Source: Actinomadura sp. NBRC 104425 (lineage in GTDB: Bacteria > Actinomycetota > Actinomycetes > Streptosporangiales > Streptosporangiaceae). Taken from it: 64,000 bases of DNA. The notes beneath the pieces were generated by a model. The model worked only from the letters and a program-made list of their open reading frames with translations. It made no database searches and was not told where the DNA came from. The translations under genes and the position numbers were made by a program. Positions within the stretch are counted from its first letter, which is position 1, and each line of letters begins with the position of its first letter. Positions 45,523 to 55,091 of this stretch are shown piece by piece. The stretch is taken from positions 496,001-560,000 of the forward strand of contig NZ_BSTN01000002.1 in the NCBI RefSeq assembly GCF_030269545.1, written 5' to 3'.

Positions 45523-46691
45523 GGATCGGCATCGTGTGCCCGTACACCTGGAACGTCCCGGGCGGCGTGCAGCAGCACATCCGCGACCTGGCCGAGGCGC
45601 TCATCGGGTTCGGCCACCACGTGTCGGTCATCACCCCCGCCGACGACGACGCGGCCCTCCCGCCGTACGCGGTGTCGACGGGCCGCGCCGTGCCCGTCCC
45701 GTACAACGGGTCGGTGGGGCGCGTGGCGTTCGGGCCCCTGTCGGCGAGCCGGGTCCGGCGGTGGATCAACGAGGGCCGGTTCGACGTGCTGCACGTCCAC
45801 GAGCCCGCCGCGCCGTCGCTGGGCATCCTGGCGTGCTGGGCGGCCGACGGCCCGATCGTCGGCACCTTCCACGCCTCCTACGAGCGCTCGCGGGTGGTGG
45901 CGGTGACCGCGCCGATCCTGCAGAGCGCCCTGGAGAAGATCACCGGGCGGATCGCGGTGTCGGAGGCGGCCCGCAAGACCCTCGTCGAGCACCTCGGCGG
46001 CGACGCGGTGCTGATCCCCAACGGGGTGGCCACCGAGCGGTACGCGATGGCCGAGCCGCTGCCGGGCTGGCAGCCGGGCCGCTCCGACGGCGTGCAGACC
46101 CTGGGCTTCCTGGGCCGCATGGACGAGCCCCGCAAGGGCCTGCCGGTGCTGCTGCGCGCCTTCGAGATCCTGGGCCGCCGGCGGCCCGGCCTGCGGCTGC
46201 TTCTGGCCGGACCCGGCGACGCCGAGGAGGTCCTCGGCCGGGTCCCGCGCGAGCTGCGCGACCGGGTCGTGACGCTCGGCATGGTCAGCGAGGAGGACAA
46301 GATCCGCGCCTACCACTCGGTGGACGTGTTCGTGGCGCCCAACACCGGCGGCGAGAGCTTCGGCATCGTGCTGGCCGAGGCGATGTCGGCGGGCGCCCCG
46401 ATCGTGGCCAGCGACCTGGAGGCGTTCGACCGGGTGCTGCTGGGCGGGCGCGCCGGGGCCCTGTTCCCGGTGGGCGACCACGAGGCCCTCGCCCGGGTCG
46501 CCGGGGAGCTGCTGGACGACGCGCCGCGGCGCAAGCAGCTGTCGGCCGAGGCGCGCGCGGCGGTCCGGCGCTACGACTGGTCCGCCGTCGCGCGCGACGT
46601 GCTGCGCGTGTACGAGACGGTCGCCCTGGACGGCGCCGGGGTCGTGGAGTCGCCCGGCGCCGGCCGGGCCGGGCGTGAGGCGCGGCCGTGA
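45519..46691 (+). CDS. pimA: GDP-mannose:phosphatidylinositol mannosyltransferase
   Basis: A 390-residue GT-B fold family 4 glycosyltransferase. N-terminal GGVQQHIRDLAEALIGFGHHVSVITPAD, the hinge HVHEPAAPSLG, donor site FLGRMDEPRKGLPVLLRAF and EX7E-type GESFGIVLAEAMSAGAPIVASD are present. It adds the first mannose to phosphatidylinositol. GTG 45519 overlaps the acyltransferase stop by 4 bp, and the stop overlaps the next gene by 4 bp. Confidence 0.94.
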   Translation: MRIGIVCPYTWNVPGGVQQHIRDLAEALIGFGHHVSVITPADDDAALPPYAVSTGRAVPVPYNGSVGRVAFGPLSASRVRRWINEGRFDVLHVHEPAAPSLGILACWAADGPIVGTFHASYERSRVVAVTAPILQSALEKITGRIAVSEAARKTLVEHLGGDAVLIPNGVATERYAMAEPLPGWQPGRSDGVQTLGFLGRMDEPRKGLPVLLRAFEILGRRRPGLRLLLAGPGDAEEVLGRVPRELRDRVVTLGMVSEEDKIRAYHSVDVFVAPNTGGESFGIVLAEAMSAGAPIVASDLEAFDRVLLGGRAGALFPVGDHEALARVAGELLDDAPRRKQLSAEARAAVRRYDWSAVARDVLRVYETVALDGAGVVESPGAGRAGREARP

Positions 46692-47224
46692 GCTACGACT
46701 GGATCATCGACGTCCTGCTCTGGATCGCCGTCGTGTTCCTGGTCGGCGTGTACGTGTCCTGGCGTGCCACCCGCCTGGACCGGCTGCACGTGCGCGTGGA
46801 GACCGCCCGGGCCGCGCTGGACGCCGCGCTGGTGCGCCGCGCGGCGGTCGCCCTGGAGCTGGCGGCCTCGCGGCTTCTGGACCCCGCGACGAGCCTGCTG
46901 CTGGCCACGGCCGCGCACGAGGCCCGCACCGCCGACGCCGAGTCCCGCGAGTTCGCCGAGAGCGACCTGTCGCGCGCGCTGCGGGCCGTGGCCGACCAGC
47001 CCGGGTTCGCCGCCGCCGTGGCGGCCCGCGACGACGGCAAGGCCGTGCTGGAGGAGCTGGCGGGCGCCGCGGCCAAGGTCGTCTACGCCCGCCGCTTCTA
47101 CAACGACGCCGTCGCCGCCGCCCGCATCGCCCGCCGCAAGCTGCTGATCCGGGTGCTGCCGCTGGCGGGCAAGGCGCCCCTGCCGGACTTCTTCGAGATC
47201 GACGACGACCCGCCCCGCCTGTGA
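46688..47224 (+). CDS. LemA-like membrane protein
   Basis: A 178-residue protein with one N-terminal membrane helix (IIDVLLWIAVVFLVGVYVSW) followed by a long helical Ala-rich domain ending RRFYNDAVAAARIARRKLLIRVLPLAGKAPLPDFFEIDD, which resembles the LemA C-terminal signature. Function unknown. The GTG overlap with pimA keeps it in the PIM operon, so a role at the PIM biosynthetic membrane site is plausible but unproven. Confidence 0.72.
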   Translation: MSYDWIIDVLLWIAVVFLVGVYVSWRATRLDRLHVRVETARAALDAALVRRAAVALELAASRLLDPATSLLLATAAHEARTADAESREFAESDLSRALRAVADQPGFAAAVAARDDGKAVLEELAGAAAKVVYARRFYNDAVAAARIARRKLLIRVLPLAGKAPLPDFFEIDDDPPRL

Positions 47225-47281
47225 CCAGGCGCCCCGGGGACGGACCGACGGCGCCGGGGCCGAGCCGCCCGGCCGCGCCGT

Positions 47282-47297
47282 CCGTACCCCGGTACGG
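47282..47297. promoter_or_regulatory. Perfect palindrome upstream of the DUF3048 lipoprotein gene
   Basis: CCGTACC-CC-GGTACGG, 7-bp arms with a 2-bp centre, about 40 bp upstream of a TACCCT -10 candidate (47338-47343) and 74 bp before the GTG start. Position suits an operator; regulator unknown. Confidence 0.4.
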
Positions 47298-47370
47298 CCG
47301 CTTCCGTCCGGGCGGGGCCTGCAATATGCCGGTTCGCTACCCTCGGGCGGGTCGCAGGAGGAGGGACATC

Positions 47371-48423
47371 GTGCGATTCGCAGGGGTTGTGCGGAGCACG
47401 CGAGGCGGCCGGGCGGCCGCGGGGCTGGCCTGCGCCGCCGTCCTGGGCGGGGTCCTGGCGGGCTGCTCCGGGCGCGGCGCCGAGGACGCCGCGCCGCCCG
47501 TCGCGTCCGGCGGCACCGCCCCGTCGGCGGGCGCGACCAGCTCGCCGACCCCGGCGACCCACCCGTTCACCGGCGGCACGCGCGGGCTGCGCAACCCCGT
47601 GCTGGCCGTGAAGATCGAGAACACCCGTCCGGCGATGCCCCAGTACGGCGTGACCGCGGCCGACATCGTCTACGTCGAGCAGGTGGAGGGCGGCGAGACC
47701 CGGCTGATGGCGGTGTACTCGTCCCGGTATCCGCGCCGCGTCGGCCCGGTGCGCAGCGCCCGCATCTCCGACCTGCACATCCTGCCGCAGTTCGGCCGGC
47801 CCGCGTTCGCCTTCTCCGGCGTGCAGAGCAAGATGAAGCCGTACGTGCGCCGGGCGCCGGTGTACGACGTGTCGCAGGAGAACGGCGGGTCCGCCTACTT
47901 CCGGGCCGGGCCCAAGCCGATCCCCTACAACCTGTACGCCGACCCCAGGAACCTGCTCAAACTGGCCCCCCGCGCCGAGCCGCCCCGCGACATCGGCTTC
48001 CGGTTCGGCCCCGCCCCCGCGGGCGGCAGGCCCACCAAGACCTTCACCGCGCGCTGGCCGTCGGCGACCATGGCGTTCACCTGGTCGGCCGAAAAGAAGC
48101 GGTGGCTGGCGTCGTTCGGCGGACGCGTCGACGTGGGCGCCGAGGGCGACGTCCTGGGCGGCCGCACCATCGTCGTCCAGTACGCCAAGACCACCCGGTC
48201 GCAGTTCCACGACTTCCTCGGCAGCTACACGCCGCTGATCCAGACCACGGGCACGGGGCGCGCGACGGTGCTGCGCGACGGCATGGCCTACGACGTGCGC
48301 TGGTCGCGCCCCTCCGAGACGCAGGGCACCACATTCACCACCGCCGACGGCAAGCCCATGACGTTCGCCACGGGCCAGGTGTGGGTGGTCCTGGTCAACG
48401 ACGGCCGACCCTACATGCCCTAG
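47371..48423 (+). CDS. DUF3048 domain lipoprotein
   Basis: A 350-residue protein. The N-terminus is a lipoprotein signal with lipobox LAGC (about residue 31) and then a Ser/Thr/Pro linker. The DUF3048 region begins at NPVLAVKIENTRPAMPQYGVTAADIVYVEQVEGGETRLMAVYSS and continues through RVGPVRSARISDLHILPQFG; a second DUF3048 domain follows (SQFHDFLGSYTPLIQTTGTGRATVLRDG). Function unknown; the similar Bacillus YerB is a lipoprotein. GCAGGAGGAGGGAC precedes the GTG. Its stop codon falls inside an 11-bp tandem repeat. Confidence 0.85.
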   Translation: MRFAGVVRSTRGGRAAAGLACAAVLGGVLAGCSGRGAEDAAPPVASGGTAPSAGATSSPTPATHPFTGGTRGLRNPVLAVKIENTRPAMPQYGVTAADIVYVEQVEGGETRLMAVYSSRYPRRVGPVRSARISDLHILPQFGRPAFAFSGVQSKMKPYVRRAPVYDVSQENGGSAYFRAGPKPIPYNLYADPRNLLKLAPRAEPPRDIGFRFGPAPAGGRPTKTFTARWPSATMAFTWSAEKKRWLASFGGRVDVGAEGDVLGGRTIVVQYAKTTRSQFHDFLGSYTPLIQTTGTGRATVLRDGMAYDVRWSRPSETQGTTFTTADGKPMTFATGQVWVVLVNDGRPYMP

Positions 48424-48460
48424 ACGTGCCCTGGACATGCCCTGGACATGCCCTGGACAT
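48417..48460 (+). repeat. 11-bp tandem repeat over the DUF3048 stop codon
   Basis: GCCCTGGACAT is repeated three times exactly (48428-48460), preceded by a variant GCCCTAGACGT (48417-48427) that contains the TAG stop of the lipoprotein gene, and followed by a partial unit. A single G in place of A in that first unit would remove the stop. Confidence 0.85.
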
Positions 48461-48594
48461 GCCCCAGCCTCCCGGGGCCGACAGGGCGTAAAGGCGGCGG
48501 CGCGCAGGATGACGCACTGGCGGGTCCGTTTCTCGCCCGAGCAGGCAATATCATGGGAAATGACGTTGTCGTCCCTTCCATGTGAGGAATGCCC

Positions 48595-49515
48595 GTGTCC
48601 ACTACCGACGTCCCCGCCACCGCGAACGCCGCCCCCGAGACCGGGACCGCCCGCGTCAAGCGCGGCATGGCGGAGATGCTCAAGGGCGGCGTGATCATGG
48701 ACGTCGTCACACCCGAGCAGGCGAAGATCGCCGAGGACGCGGGCGCGGTGGCGGTCATGGCACTGGAGCGCGTTCCCGCCGACATCCGCGCCCAGGGCGG
48801 CGTCGCCCGGATGAGCGACCCCGACATGATCGAGAGCATCATCGAGGCGGTGTCCATCCCCGTCATGGCCAAGGCGCGGATCGGCCACTTCGTCGAGGCG
48901 CAGGTGCTGCAGGCCCTCGGCGTCGACTACATCGACGAGTCCGAGGTGCTCACCCCCGCCGACTACGACAACCACATCGACAAGTGGGCCTTCACCGTGC
49001 CGTTCGTGTGCGGCGCCACCAACCTCGGCGAGGCGCTGCGCCGCATCACCGAGGGCGCCGCGATGATCCGCTCCAAGGGCGAGGCCGGCACCGGCGACGT
49101 CTCCAACGCCACCACCCACATGCGCCGCATCCGCGCCGAGATCCGGCGGCTGCAGTCGCTGCCCGAGGACGAGCTGTACGTGGCCGCCAAGGAGCTGCAG
49201 GCCCCCTACGAGCTGGTCAAGGAGGTCGCGCAGGCAGGCAAGCTGCCGGTCGTGCTGTTCACCGCCGGCGGCATCGCCACCCCCGCCGACGCCGCCATGA
49301 TGATGCAGCTGGGCGCCGAGGGCGTGTTCGTCGGCTCGGGCATCTTCAAGTCCGGCGACCCGGTCAAGCGCGCCGAGGCGATCGTCAAGGCCACCACCTT
49401 CTACGACGACCCCGACGTGGTCGCCAAGGCCTCCCGCGGCCTCGGCGAGGCCATGGTCGGCATCAACGTCGCCTCGCTCGGCGAGGATCAGAAGTACGCC
49501 GGCCGCGGCTGGTGA
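48595..49515 (+). CDS. pdxS: PLP synthase lyase subunit PdxS
   Basis: A 306-residue TIM-barrel subunit that condenses ribose 5-phosphate, glyceraldehyde 3-phosphate and ammonia into pyridoxal 5'-phosphate. [47 protein letters not shown] is the near-invariant signature; [29 protein letters not shown] follows. GTG 48595 is preferred because GAGGA is 7 bases upstream; an in-frame ATG at 48589 is too close to it. PdxT lies two genes downstream, separated by an unrelated gene. Confidence 0.96.
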   Translation: MSTTDVPATANAAPETGTARVKRGMAEMLKGGVIMDVVTPEQAKIAEDAGAVAVMALERVPADIRAQGGVARMSDPDMIESIIEAVSIPVMAKARIGHFVEAQVLQALGVDYIDESEVLTPADYDNHIDKWAFTVPFVCGATNLGEALRRITEGAAMIRSKGEAGTGDVSNATTHMRRIRAEIRRLQSLPEDELYVAAKELQAPYELVKEVAQAGKLPVVLFTAGGIATPADAAMMMQLGAEGVFVGSGIFKSGDPVKRAEAIVKATTFYDDPDVVAKASRGLGEAMVGINVASLGEDQKYAGRGW

Positions 49516-49522
49516 CCGCCGC

Positions 49523-49550
49523 GGGGGAGTGACTGCGGACCCGCTCCCCC
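49523..49550 (+). terminator. Hairpin after pdxS
   Basis: GGGGGAG (49523-49529) pairs with CTCCCCC (49544-49550), starting 8 bp past the pdxS stop. Short stem with a 14-nt loop; moderate evidence. Confidence 0.45.
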
Positions 49551-49645
49551 CTCCACACGGTGCCACCGGAAGGTTTACGCTGGCCGCGCGGCCGGTCGGG
49601 GGCTGCCACGCCCCCGGGCGGCTCCGGCCGTGGGAGGGGACGACG

Positions 49646-50263
49646 ATGGCTTGGTCGGTCGCGCTCGCCTGCGCCAGCGCGGGGGAGCCCGCCGAGGTGT
49701 TCGGCCCGGGGCTGCGGCCCGATCCGGACGCGGCGGCCCGGCTGGCGCACGGGCTCTACCCGGCCGCGACCCTGGTCGAGACCGGCGACACGGTGCTCGA
49801 CTTCGCGCTGTGGCCGTACGAGGACGAGCTGTTCGTCGGCGCCTACGGCCGGCGCGCCCTGCTGCTGTGCGACCGGCGCCTGTTCTGCCTCGACGACGAC
49901 GCCCGCCGCGTCGCCGACTCGGTCGCCGCGGCCCTGCCCGGGGCGCGCTGCGGCGTGCTCGTCCTGCACAGCGTCATCTCCGGCTGCTGGTTCCGCTGGT
50001 ACGAGGGGGGCGCGCTGCGCCGCGACGTGTTCGTCACCAAGGAGGACGGCGTCGTGGTCGACCAGGGCGAGCGGCTGCCCGTCGAACGCCCGTTCTGGAC
50101 GGCCATCGACCAGGGCGCCGGGGACGTCCCGCTACCGTTCGACCCCGAGGACTTCGGCCTGGCGCTGGCCCGCTCCCACATGTTCGGACGCGGCATCGCC
50201 GACCGCGGCACCGACGGCTTCCTGCCCCTCGAACTGCCCCTGCGCCGCTTCAAACTGTGCTGA
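49646..50263 (+). CDS. Hypothetical protein (DUF6928-like)
   Basis: A 205-residue soluble protein between pdxS and pdxT. The pattern [38 protein letters not shown] and the later [20 protein letters not shown] resemble the DUF6928 group of actinobacterial proteins, of unknown function; the family call is from memory and uncertain. GGGAGGGGACGACG precedes the ATG. No signal peptide or membrane segment. Confidence 0.65.
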   Translation: MAWSVALACASAGEPAEVFGPGLRPDPDAAARLAHGLYPAATLVETGDTVLDFALWPYEDELFVGAYGRRALLLCDRRLFCLDDDARRVADSVAAALPGARCGVLVLHSVISGCWFRWYEGGALRRDVFVTKEDGVVVDQGERLPVERPFWTAIDQGAGDVPLPFDPEDFGLALARSHMFGRGIADRGTDGFLPLELPLRRFKLC

Positions 50264-50295
50264 TCCGGACCGGCCGATCCGAGCCGTGCCGACCC

Positions 50296-50326
50296 CGCCC
50301 CCGGAAGAGCGGCGATGCCGGGGGCG
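50296..50326 (+). terminator. Terminator before pdxT
   Basis: CGCCCCCGG (50296-50304) pairs with CCGGGGGCG (50318-50326), followed by TTGTAA. It lies 33 bp after the preceding stop and separates it from pdxT, whose -10 candidate is TAGGGT just after. Confidence 0.65.
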
Positions 50327-50399
50327 TTGTAAGGAACGGCTAGGGTTCTGCCCTGACGCCCCCGTGCCCGTCCACGCGTACCTCCCGGAAGGTTCATCG

Positions 50400-51059
50400 G
50401 TGACTGCTGTGCCGACCGTGCCGTCTGAGCCGACGATCGGCGTGCTCGCCCTCCAGGGCGACGTGCGCGAGCACGCCCGCGCCCTGGAGGCCGCGGGCGC
50501 GCGGACGCTCGCCGTCCGCCGCCCCGGGGAGCTGGAACGCTGCGACGCCCTGGTCATCCCCGGCGGGGAGTCCACCACCATGTGGCGCCTGGCCCGCGCC
50601 TTCGAGCTGCTGGAGCCGCTGCGCAAGCGGATCGAGGCGGGCATGCCCGCCTACGGCTCCTGCGCCGGCATGATCATGCTCGCGGACCGCATCCGCGGCG
50701 GCGTGGCCGGGCAGGAGACGATCGGCGGCATCGACATGACCGTGCGGCGCAACGCCTTCGGCCGCCAGGTCGACTCCTTCGAGAGCCCTGTGCGGCTGGC
50801 GGGCATGGGCGATACGCCCTACCACGCGGTGTTCATCCGCGCTCCCTGGGTGGAGTCGGTCGGCGACGGTGTGGAGGTCCTCGGCCGCGCCGAGAGCGGC
50901 CCGAACGCCGGTAGGATCGTCGCGGTCCGTCAGGGCCGCCTGTTGGCGACCGCCTTCCACCCTGAACTGACGGGCGACTTTCGCGTGCATCGCTACTTCG
51001 CCGACCTGGTGCGCCGGGCGGCGGCCGGGGGTGGGTCCCCCATGAGGGGGTCGGAATGA
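50400..51059 (+). CDS. pdxT: PLP synthase glutaminase subunit PdxT
   Basis: A 219-residue class I glutaminase supplying ammonia to Pdx[20 protein letters not shown], nucleophile Cys88 in YGSCAGMI and the His-x-Glu pair in [10 protein letters not shown] are all present. The GTG at 50400 follows GGAAGG. It ends 23 bp before yebC, with which it may be co-transcribed. Confidence 0.96.
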   Translation: MTAVPTVPSEPTIGVLALQGDVREHARALEAAGARTLAVRRPGELERCDALVIPGGESTTMWRLARAFELLEPLRKRIEAGMPAYGSCAGMIMLADRIRGGVAGQETIGGIDMTVRRNAFGRQVDSFESPVRLAGMGDTPYHAVFIRAPWVESVGDGVEVLGRAESGPNAGRIVAVRQGRLLATAFHPELTGDFRVHRYFADLVRRAAAGGGSPMRGSE

Positions 51060-51082
51060 GCACTGAGCAGGAGGGTTGACGG

Positions 51083-51835
51083 ATGTCCGGCCATTCCAAA
51101 TGGGCGACGACCAAGCACAAGAAGGCCGCCCTCGACGCCAAGCGGGGCAAGCTCTTCGCCAAGCTGATCAAGAACATCGAGGTCGCGGCGCGGACCGGCG
51201 GCGGGGACCCCGACGCCAACCCCACGCTGTACGACGCCATCTACAAGGCCAAGAAGAACTCGGTCCCCAACGACAACATCGAGCGGGCCCGGCGCCGCGG
51301 CGCCGGCGAGGAGGCCGGCGGCGCCGACTGGCAGACGATCATGTACGAGGGGTACGCCCCCGGCGGCGTCGCCCTGCTGATCGAGTGCCTGACCGACAAC
51401 CGCAACCGCGCCGCCTCCGAGGTGCGCACCGCCGTCACCCGCAACGGCGGCTCGATGGCCGACCCGGGCTCGGTCTCGTACCTGTTCAACCGCAAGGGCG
51501 TCATCATCGTCCCCAAGGCGGGCACCACCGAGGACGACCTGATGCTGGCGGTGCTGGACGCCGGCGCCGAGGAGGTCAACGATCTCGGCGAGAACTTCGA
51601 GGTGGTCTGCGAGGCGGGCGACCTGATCGCGGTGCGCAGCGCGCTGCAGGACGCCGGCATCGACTACGAGTCGGCCGACACCAACTGGCTGCCCAGCGTC
51701 ACCGTCCCGCTGGACGAGGAGAACGCCAGGAAGGTCTTCCGCCTGCTGGAGGCCCTGGAGGACTCCGACGACGTGCAGGAGGTCTTCGCCAACTTCGACG
51801 TCTCCGACGAGGTCATGGCCAAGGTCGAGGCCTGA
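51083..51835 (+). CDS. yebC: YebC/PmpR-family transcriptional or translation regulator
   Basis: A 250-residue DUF28 protein beginning [25 protein letters not shown], the near-universal start; [28 protein letters not shown] and [10 protein letters not shown] follow. Members are DNA-binding regulators, and recent work also links them to translation of proline stretches. In actinobacteria it sits beside ruvCAB, as here. AGGAGGGTTGACGG precedes the ATG. Confidence 0.96.
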   Translation: MSGHSKWATTKHKKAALDAKRGKLFAKLIKNIEVAARTGGGDPDANPTLYDAIYKAKKNSVPNDNIERARRRGAGEEAGGADWQTIMYEGYAPGGVALLIECLTDNRNRAASEVRTAVTRNGGSMADPGSVSYLFNRKGVIIVPKAGTTEDDLMLAVLDAGAEEVNDLGENFEVVCEAGDLIAVRSALQDAGIDYESADTNWLPSVTVPLDEENARKVFRLLEALEDSDDVQEVFANFDVSDEVMAKVEA

Positions 51836-51866
51836 GCCCTGGCCTCCGGGGGCCTTCCACCGGCGG

Positions 51867-51905
51867 GAGCAGCGGCCCCTCCGCGCGGCGGAGGGGCCGC
51901 TGCTC
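51867..51905 (+). terminator. Strong terminator after yebC
   Basis: A perfect 17-bp stem (51867-51883 with 51889-51905) with loop CGCGG, 31 bp after the yebC stop; no U-tract. It separates yebC from ruvC. Confidence 0.8.
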
Positions 51906-51924
51906 GCGTTCGCCGCACCGGCGG

Positions 51925-51956
51925 CCGGGCGCGGGGGACACCGGGCGCGGGGGACA
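51925..51956. repeat. 16-bp perfect direct repeat
   Basis: CCGGGCGCGGGGGACA occurs twice in tandem between the yebC terminator and the ruvC promoter region. Confidence 0.85.
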
Positions 51957-51989
51957 CGGCGGCCGCCGGTGCGCGACGATGTCCGGGGC

Positions 51990-52015
51990 GTTCGGTACGG
52001 TGGCCAACACCGAAC
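51990..52015. promoter_or_regulatory. Inverted repeat upstream of ruvC
   Basis: GTTCGGT (51990-51996) and ACCGAAC (52009-52015) form a perfect 7-bp inverted repeat with a 12-bp spacer, 20 bp before the ruvC start. It is not a LexA box of the usual actinobacterial form (CGAAC-N4-GTTCG). It could be an operator or an mRNA hairpin near the ribosome site. Confidence 0.4.
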
Positions 52016-52035
52016 AGATGATCGAAGGAGCGGCC

Positions 52036-52596
52036 GTGCGGGTGCTGGGAGTCGACCCCGGTCTCACCAGATGCGGAGTCGGCGTGGTGGACGGCGCGCC
52101 GGGCACGCCGCTGACGCTGGTGGCGGTGGACGTGATCCGCACCAGCCACGACGACGAGGTCCCGGTGCGGCTGCTGGGCATCGAGGCGGGCCTCGAGGCG
52201 CTGCTGGACGAGGTGCGGCCCGACGCCGTGGCCGTCGAACGCGTCTTCTCCCAGCACAACGTGCGCACCGTCATGGGCACCGCGCAGGCGGCGGGCGTGG
52301 CCATGCTGGCGGCCGCCCGGCGCGGCCTGCCGGTCGCCCTGCACACCCCCAGCGAGGCCAAGGCCGCCGTCACCGGCAGCGGCCGCGCCGACAAGGCCCA
52401 GGTGACCAAGATGGTGACGCGGCTGCTGCGGCTGGACGCCGCGCCCCGGCCCGCCGACGCCGCCGACGCGCTGGCGCTGGCGATCTGCCACGTGTGGCGC
52501 GGCGGCGCGCAGGCCCGGCTGGCCGCCGCCCGCCGCGGCGCCCTGCCCGGCGCGGCCCCCGTCCACGGCAGGAGCAGAGGAGGAGCGACGCAGTGA
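52036..52596 (+). CDS. ruvC: Crossover junction endodeoxyribonuclease RuvC
   Basis: A 186-residue Holliday-junction resolvase. RNase-H-fold acidic residues are visible in [12 protein letters not shown] (Asp7), VAVERVF (Glu) and [12 protein letters not shown] (Asp pair). The GTG at 52036 follows GAAGGAG; a longer N-terminus is not supported. It overlaps ruvA by 4 bp in the classical ruvC-ruvA-ruvB order. Confidence 0.96.
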   Translation: MRVLGVDPGLTRCGVGVVDGAPGTPLTLVAVDVIRTSHDDEVPVRLLGIEAGLEALLDEVRPDAVAVERVFSQHNVRTVMGTAQAAGVAMLAAARRGLPVALHTPSEAKAAVTGSGRADKAQVTKMVTRLLRLDAAPRPADAADALALAICHVWRGGAQARLAAARRGALPGAAPVHGRSRGGATQ

Positions 52597-53207
52597 TCGC
52601 GTTCGTCAGCGGCCGGGTCGCGGCCACCGGACCCGACACGGCCGTGATCGACGTGCACGGCGTGGGCCTGGCGGTGCAGTGCACGCCCGCCACCCTGGCC
52701 GGGCTGCGGGTCGGCGAGCAGGCGCGGGTGCCGACCTCGCTGGTGGTCCGCGAGGACTCCCTCACCCTGTTCGGGTTCGCCGACGAGGACGAGCGCGCCG
52801 TGTTCGAGCTGCTGCAGACCGCCAGCGGCGTCGGACCCCGGCTGGCGCTGGCGATGCTGGCCGTGCACTCGCCGGACGCCCTGCGCCGCGCCGTCGCCGC
52901 CGAGGACGTGGCCGCGCTGACCAAGGTCCCCGGCATCGGCAGGAAGGGCGCCCAGCGCATCGTGCTGGAGCTGCGCGACCGCCTCGGCGCCCCGTCCGGC
53001 GACGGGCCCGGCGCGCCCGCCCCGGCCCGCGCCGAACCGTGGCGCGAGCAGGTCCGCACCGGGCTGGTCAACCTGGGCTGGTCCGCCAAGGACGCCGAGG
53101 CCGCGGTCTCGGCCGTCGCCGCCGACCTCGCCGCCGACGCCGACGGCGGCGACCCGCCGCCGGTCTCCGCCCTGCTGCGGGCCGCCCTCAAGAAGCTGAG
53201 CAAGTGA
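52593..53207 (+). CDS. ruvA: Holliday junction branch migration protein RuvA
   Basis: A 204-residue DNA-binding subunit. The OB-fold N-terminus ([34 protein letters not shown]), twin helix-hairpin-helix motifs ([29 protein letters not shown]) and the C-terminal UBA-like domain III are in order. GGAGGAGC precedes the GTG. It tetramerises on the junction and loads RuvB. Confidence 0.96.
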   Translation: MIAFVSGRVAATGPDTAVIDVHGVGLAVQCTPATLAGLRVGEQARVPTSLVVREDSLTLFGFADEDERAVFELLQTASGVGPRLALAMLAVHSPDALRRAVAAEDVAALTKVPGIGRKGAQRIVLELRDRLGAPSGDGPGAPAPARAEPWREQVRTGLVNLGWSAKDAEAAVSAVAADLAADADGGDPPPVSALLRAALKKLSK

Positions 53208-53232
53208 TCGACACGGCGGGGAGGGGCGCGCG

Positions 53233-54306
53233 ATGAGCGCGGAGGAACGGCTCGTCTCGGCCGACGCCGGCGGGCCCGACGAGCAGGTCATCGAGGCGGC
53301 GCTGCGGCCCAAGCGGCTGGACGACTTCATCGGCCAGCAGCGCGTCCGCGAGCAGCTGTCGCTGGTGCTGCACAGCGCGCTGCGGCGCGGCCGCACCCCC
53401 GACCACGTGCTGCTGTCGGGCGGCCCGGGCCTCGGCAAGACCACCCTCGCCATGATCATCGCGGCGGAGCTGGGCAAGCCGCTGCGGATCACCTCCGGCC
53501 CGGCCATCGAACGCGCCGGCGACCTGGCCGCCGTGCTGTCCACCCTGTCCGAGGGCGAGGTGCTGTTCCTCGACGAGATCCACCGCATGGCGCGGCCCGC
53601 CGAGGAGATGCTCTACATGGCGATGGAGGACTTCCGGGTCGACGTGGTCGTCGGCAAGGGCCCCGGAGCCACCGCGATCCCCCTCGACATCGCCCCGTTC
53701 ACCCTGGTCGGCGCCACCACCCGGGCGGGCATGCTGCCCGGCCCGCTGCGCGACCGGTTCGGGTTCGTCGCGCACATGGACTTCTACGAGCCCGCCGAGC
53801 TGGAGGTCATCGTCAAGCGGTCGGCCCGGCTGCTGGACGTGCGGATCACCGACGACGGGGCCGCCGAGGTGGCCGGGCGCTCGCGCGGCACCCCCCGCAT
53901 CGCCAACCGGCTGCTGCGCCGCGTCCGCGACTACGCCGAGGTGCGCGCCGACGGCGTGATCACCCGCGAGCTCGCCCGCGACGCGCTGACCCTCTACGAG
54001 GTCGACGAACGCGGCCTGGACCGCCTCGACCGGGCCGTGCTGAGCTCGCTGCTGCGCAAGTTCGGCGGGGGGCCGGTGGGCCTGTCGACGCTGGCGGTGT
54101 CGGTGGGGGAGGAGCCGGAGACGGTGGAGGTGGTGGCCGAACCGTTCCTGGTGCGGCAGGGGCTGCTGGCCCGCACCCCGCGCGGCCGCATCGCCACCCC
54201 CGCGGCCTGGGCGCACCTGGGCCTGACGCCCCCGCCCACCGCGCCGATGGCGGGCACGCTGTTCGACCTCGGTGACGGCGATGACCAGGACTCGGTGATC
54301 AGCTGA
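53233..54306 (+). CDS. ruvB: Holliday junction helicase motor RuvB
   Basis: A 357-residue AAA+ ATPase. [18 protein letters not shown], Walker [10 protein letters not shown] (about 63-71), Walker [10 protein letters not shown], sensor [19 protein letters not shown] and arginine-finger-region [17 protein letters not shown] are intact, followed by the winged-helix domain. It drives branch migration with RuvA. GGGGAGGGG precedes the ATG, 25 bp after ruvA. Confidence 0.97.
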   Translation: MSAEERLVSADAGGPDEQVIEAALRPKRLDDFIGQQRVREQLSLVLHSALRRGRTPDHVLLSGGPGLGKTTLAMIIAAELGKPLRITSGPAIERAGDLAAVLSTLSEGEVLFLDEIHRMARPAEEMLYMAMEDFRVDVVVGKGPGATAIPLDIAPFTLVGATTRAGMLPGPLRDRFGFVAHMDFYEPAELEVIVKRSARLLDVRITDDGAAEVAGRSRGTPRIANRLLRRVRDYAEVRADGVITRELARDALTLYEVDERGLDRLDRAVLSSLLRKFGGGPVGLSTLAVSVGEEPETVEVVAEPFLVRQGLLARTPRGRIATPAAWAHLGLTPPPTAPMAGTLFDLGDGDDQDSVIS

Positions 54307-54348
54307 TAACGGGTTGGGAACTTCCGGCGTGCGTCGCTCGTCACGTCG

Positions 54349-54377
54349 TTGCCGGGGTCTGACGTACTCTCTAGACT
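54349..54377 (+). promoter_or_regulatory. Promoter of the yajC-secD-secF operon
   Basis: TTGCCG (54349-54354) and TAGACT (54372-54377) with a 17-bp spacer, about 100 bp before yajC. A good match to the housekeeping sigma pattern. Confidence 0.6.
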
Positions 54378-54482
54378 CCGGGACTTGGTCACCTCTCCAG
54401 CCGCCGAACCTGTGACGAGGCCGATTTCCGGCGACCGGCTGGCACAGCACATCGGAAGGATGCCCGAGCGAAGGGCAGCGAC

Positions 54483-54956
54483 ATGAATTTTGCAGCAGAG
54501 CAGAGCAGCAGCGGGCCCCTGAACCTGCTGCTGCTGCTCGCGATCCCCGTGATCTTCTACTTCCTGTTGATCCGGCCGCAGAGCAAGCGGCGCAAGGAGC
54601 AGCTGCAGATGCAGAGCTCCCTGCGGCCGGGCGTGCGGGTGATGACGACCAGCGGCATGTACGCCACCGTGGTCGCGGTGGACGACGACGGCGTGGTCCT
54701 GGAGATCGCGCCCGGGGTCGAGGCGCGGTTCGTCAAGCAGGCCGTGATGCAGGTCGTCACCGAGACCGACAGCGCGGACGACGAGCTGGACGACGACGCC
54801 GACGACGCCGATGACAGCGGCGAGACCGGCGACTCCGACGACCGGATCGACCTGTCCAAGAAGGACGCCGGCGACGCCGAGAAGCCCGAGAAGGCCGAGG
54901 ACGCCGAGACCGAGGAGACCCCCAAGGCCAAGGCCGCGGGCAAGACGTCGTCCTGA
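54483..54956 (+). CDS. yajC: Preprotein translocase subunit YajC
   Basis: A 157-residue single-span membrane protein: NLLLLLAIPVIFYFLLIRPQSKRRKEQ forms the helix and positively charged exit, followed by the conserved RPGVRVMTTSGMYATVVAVDDDGVVLEIAPGVEARFVKQAV. The C-terminal 55 residues are an acidic Asp/Glu/Lys tail longer than in E. coli. It associates with SecDF, encoded directly downstream. GAAGGGCAGCG precedes the ATG. Confidence 0.95.
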   Translation: MNFAAEQSSSGPLNLLLLLAIPVIFYFLLIRPQSKRRKEQLQMQSSLRPGVRVMTTSGMYATVVAVDDDGVVLEIAPGVEARFVKQAVMQVVTETDSADDELDDDADDADDSGETGDSDDRIDLSKKDAGDAEKPEKAEDAETEETPKAKAAGKTSS

Positions 54957-55091
54957 CGCGGCGCTCCTCCGTCCGCCGCTTCGAACGACCGCCCGTCCGT
55001 CGCGCGCGGGCGCTCGCGCGGCCGGGGGAGGACGCGACGCCGCCGCCCGACGCCGTACGGCGTACCACCGACACGGGAAGTACAACGACCA

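Noticed and set aside
48560..48694. Possible leaderless Cys/Pro ORF just upstream of pdxS, after TATCAT
   Set aside because: It runs far into pdxS in another frame and looks like shadow sequence; TATCAT more likely serves as the pdxS -10.
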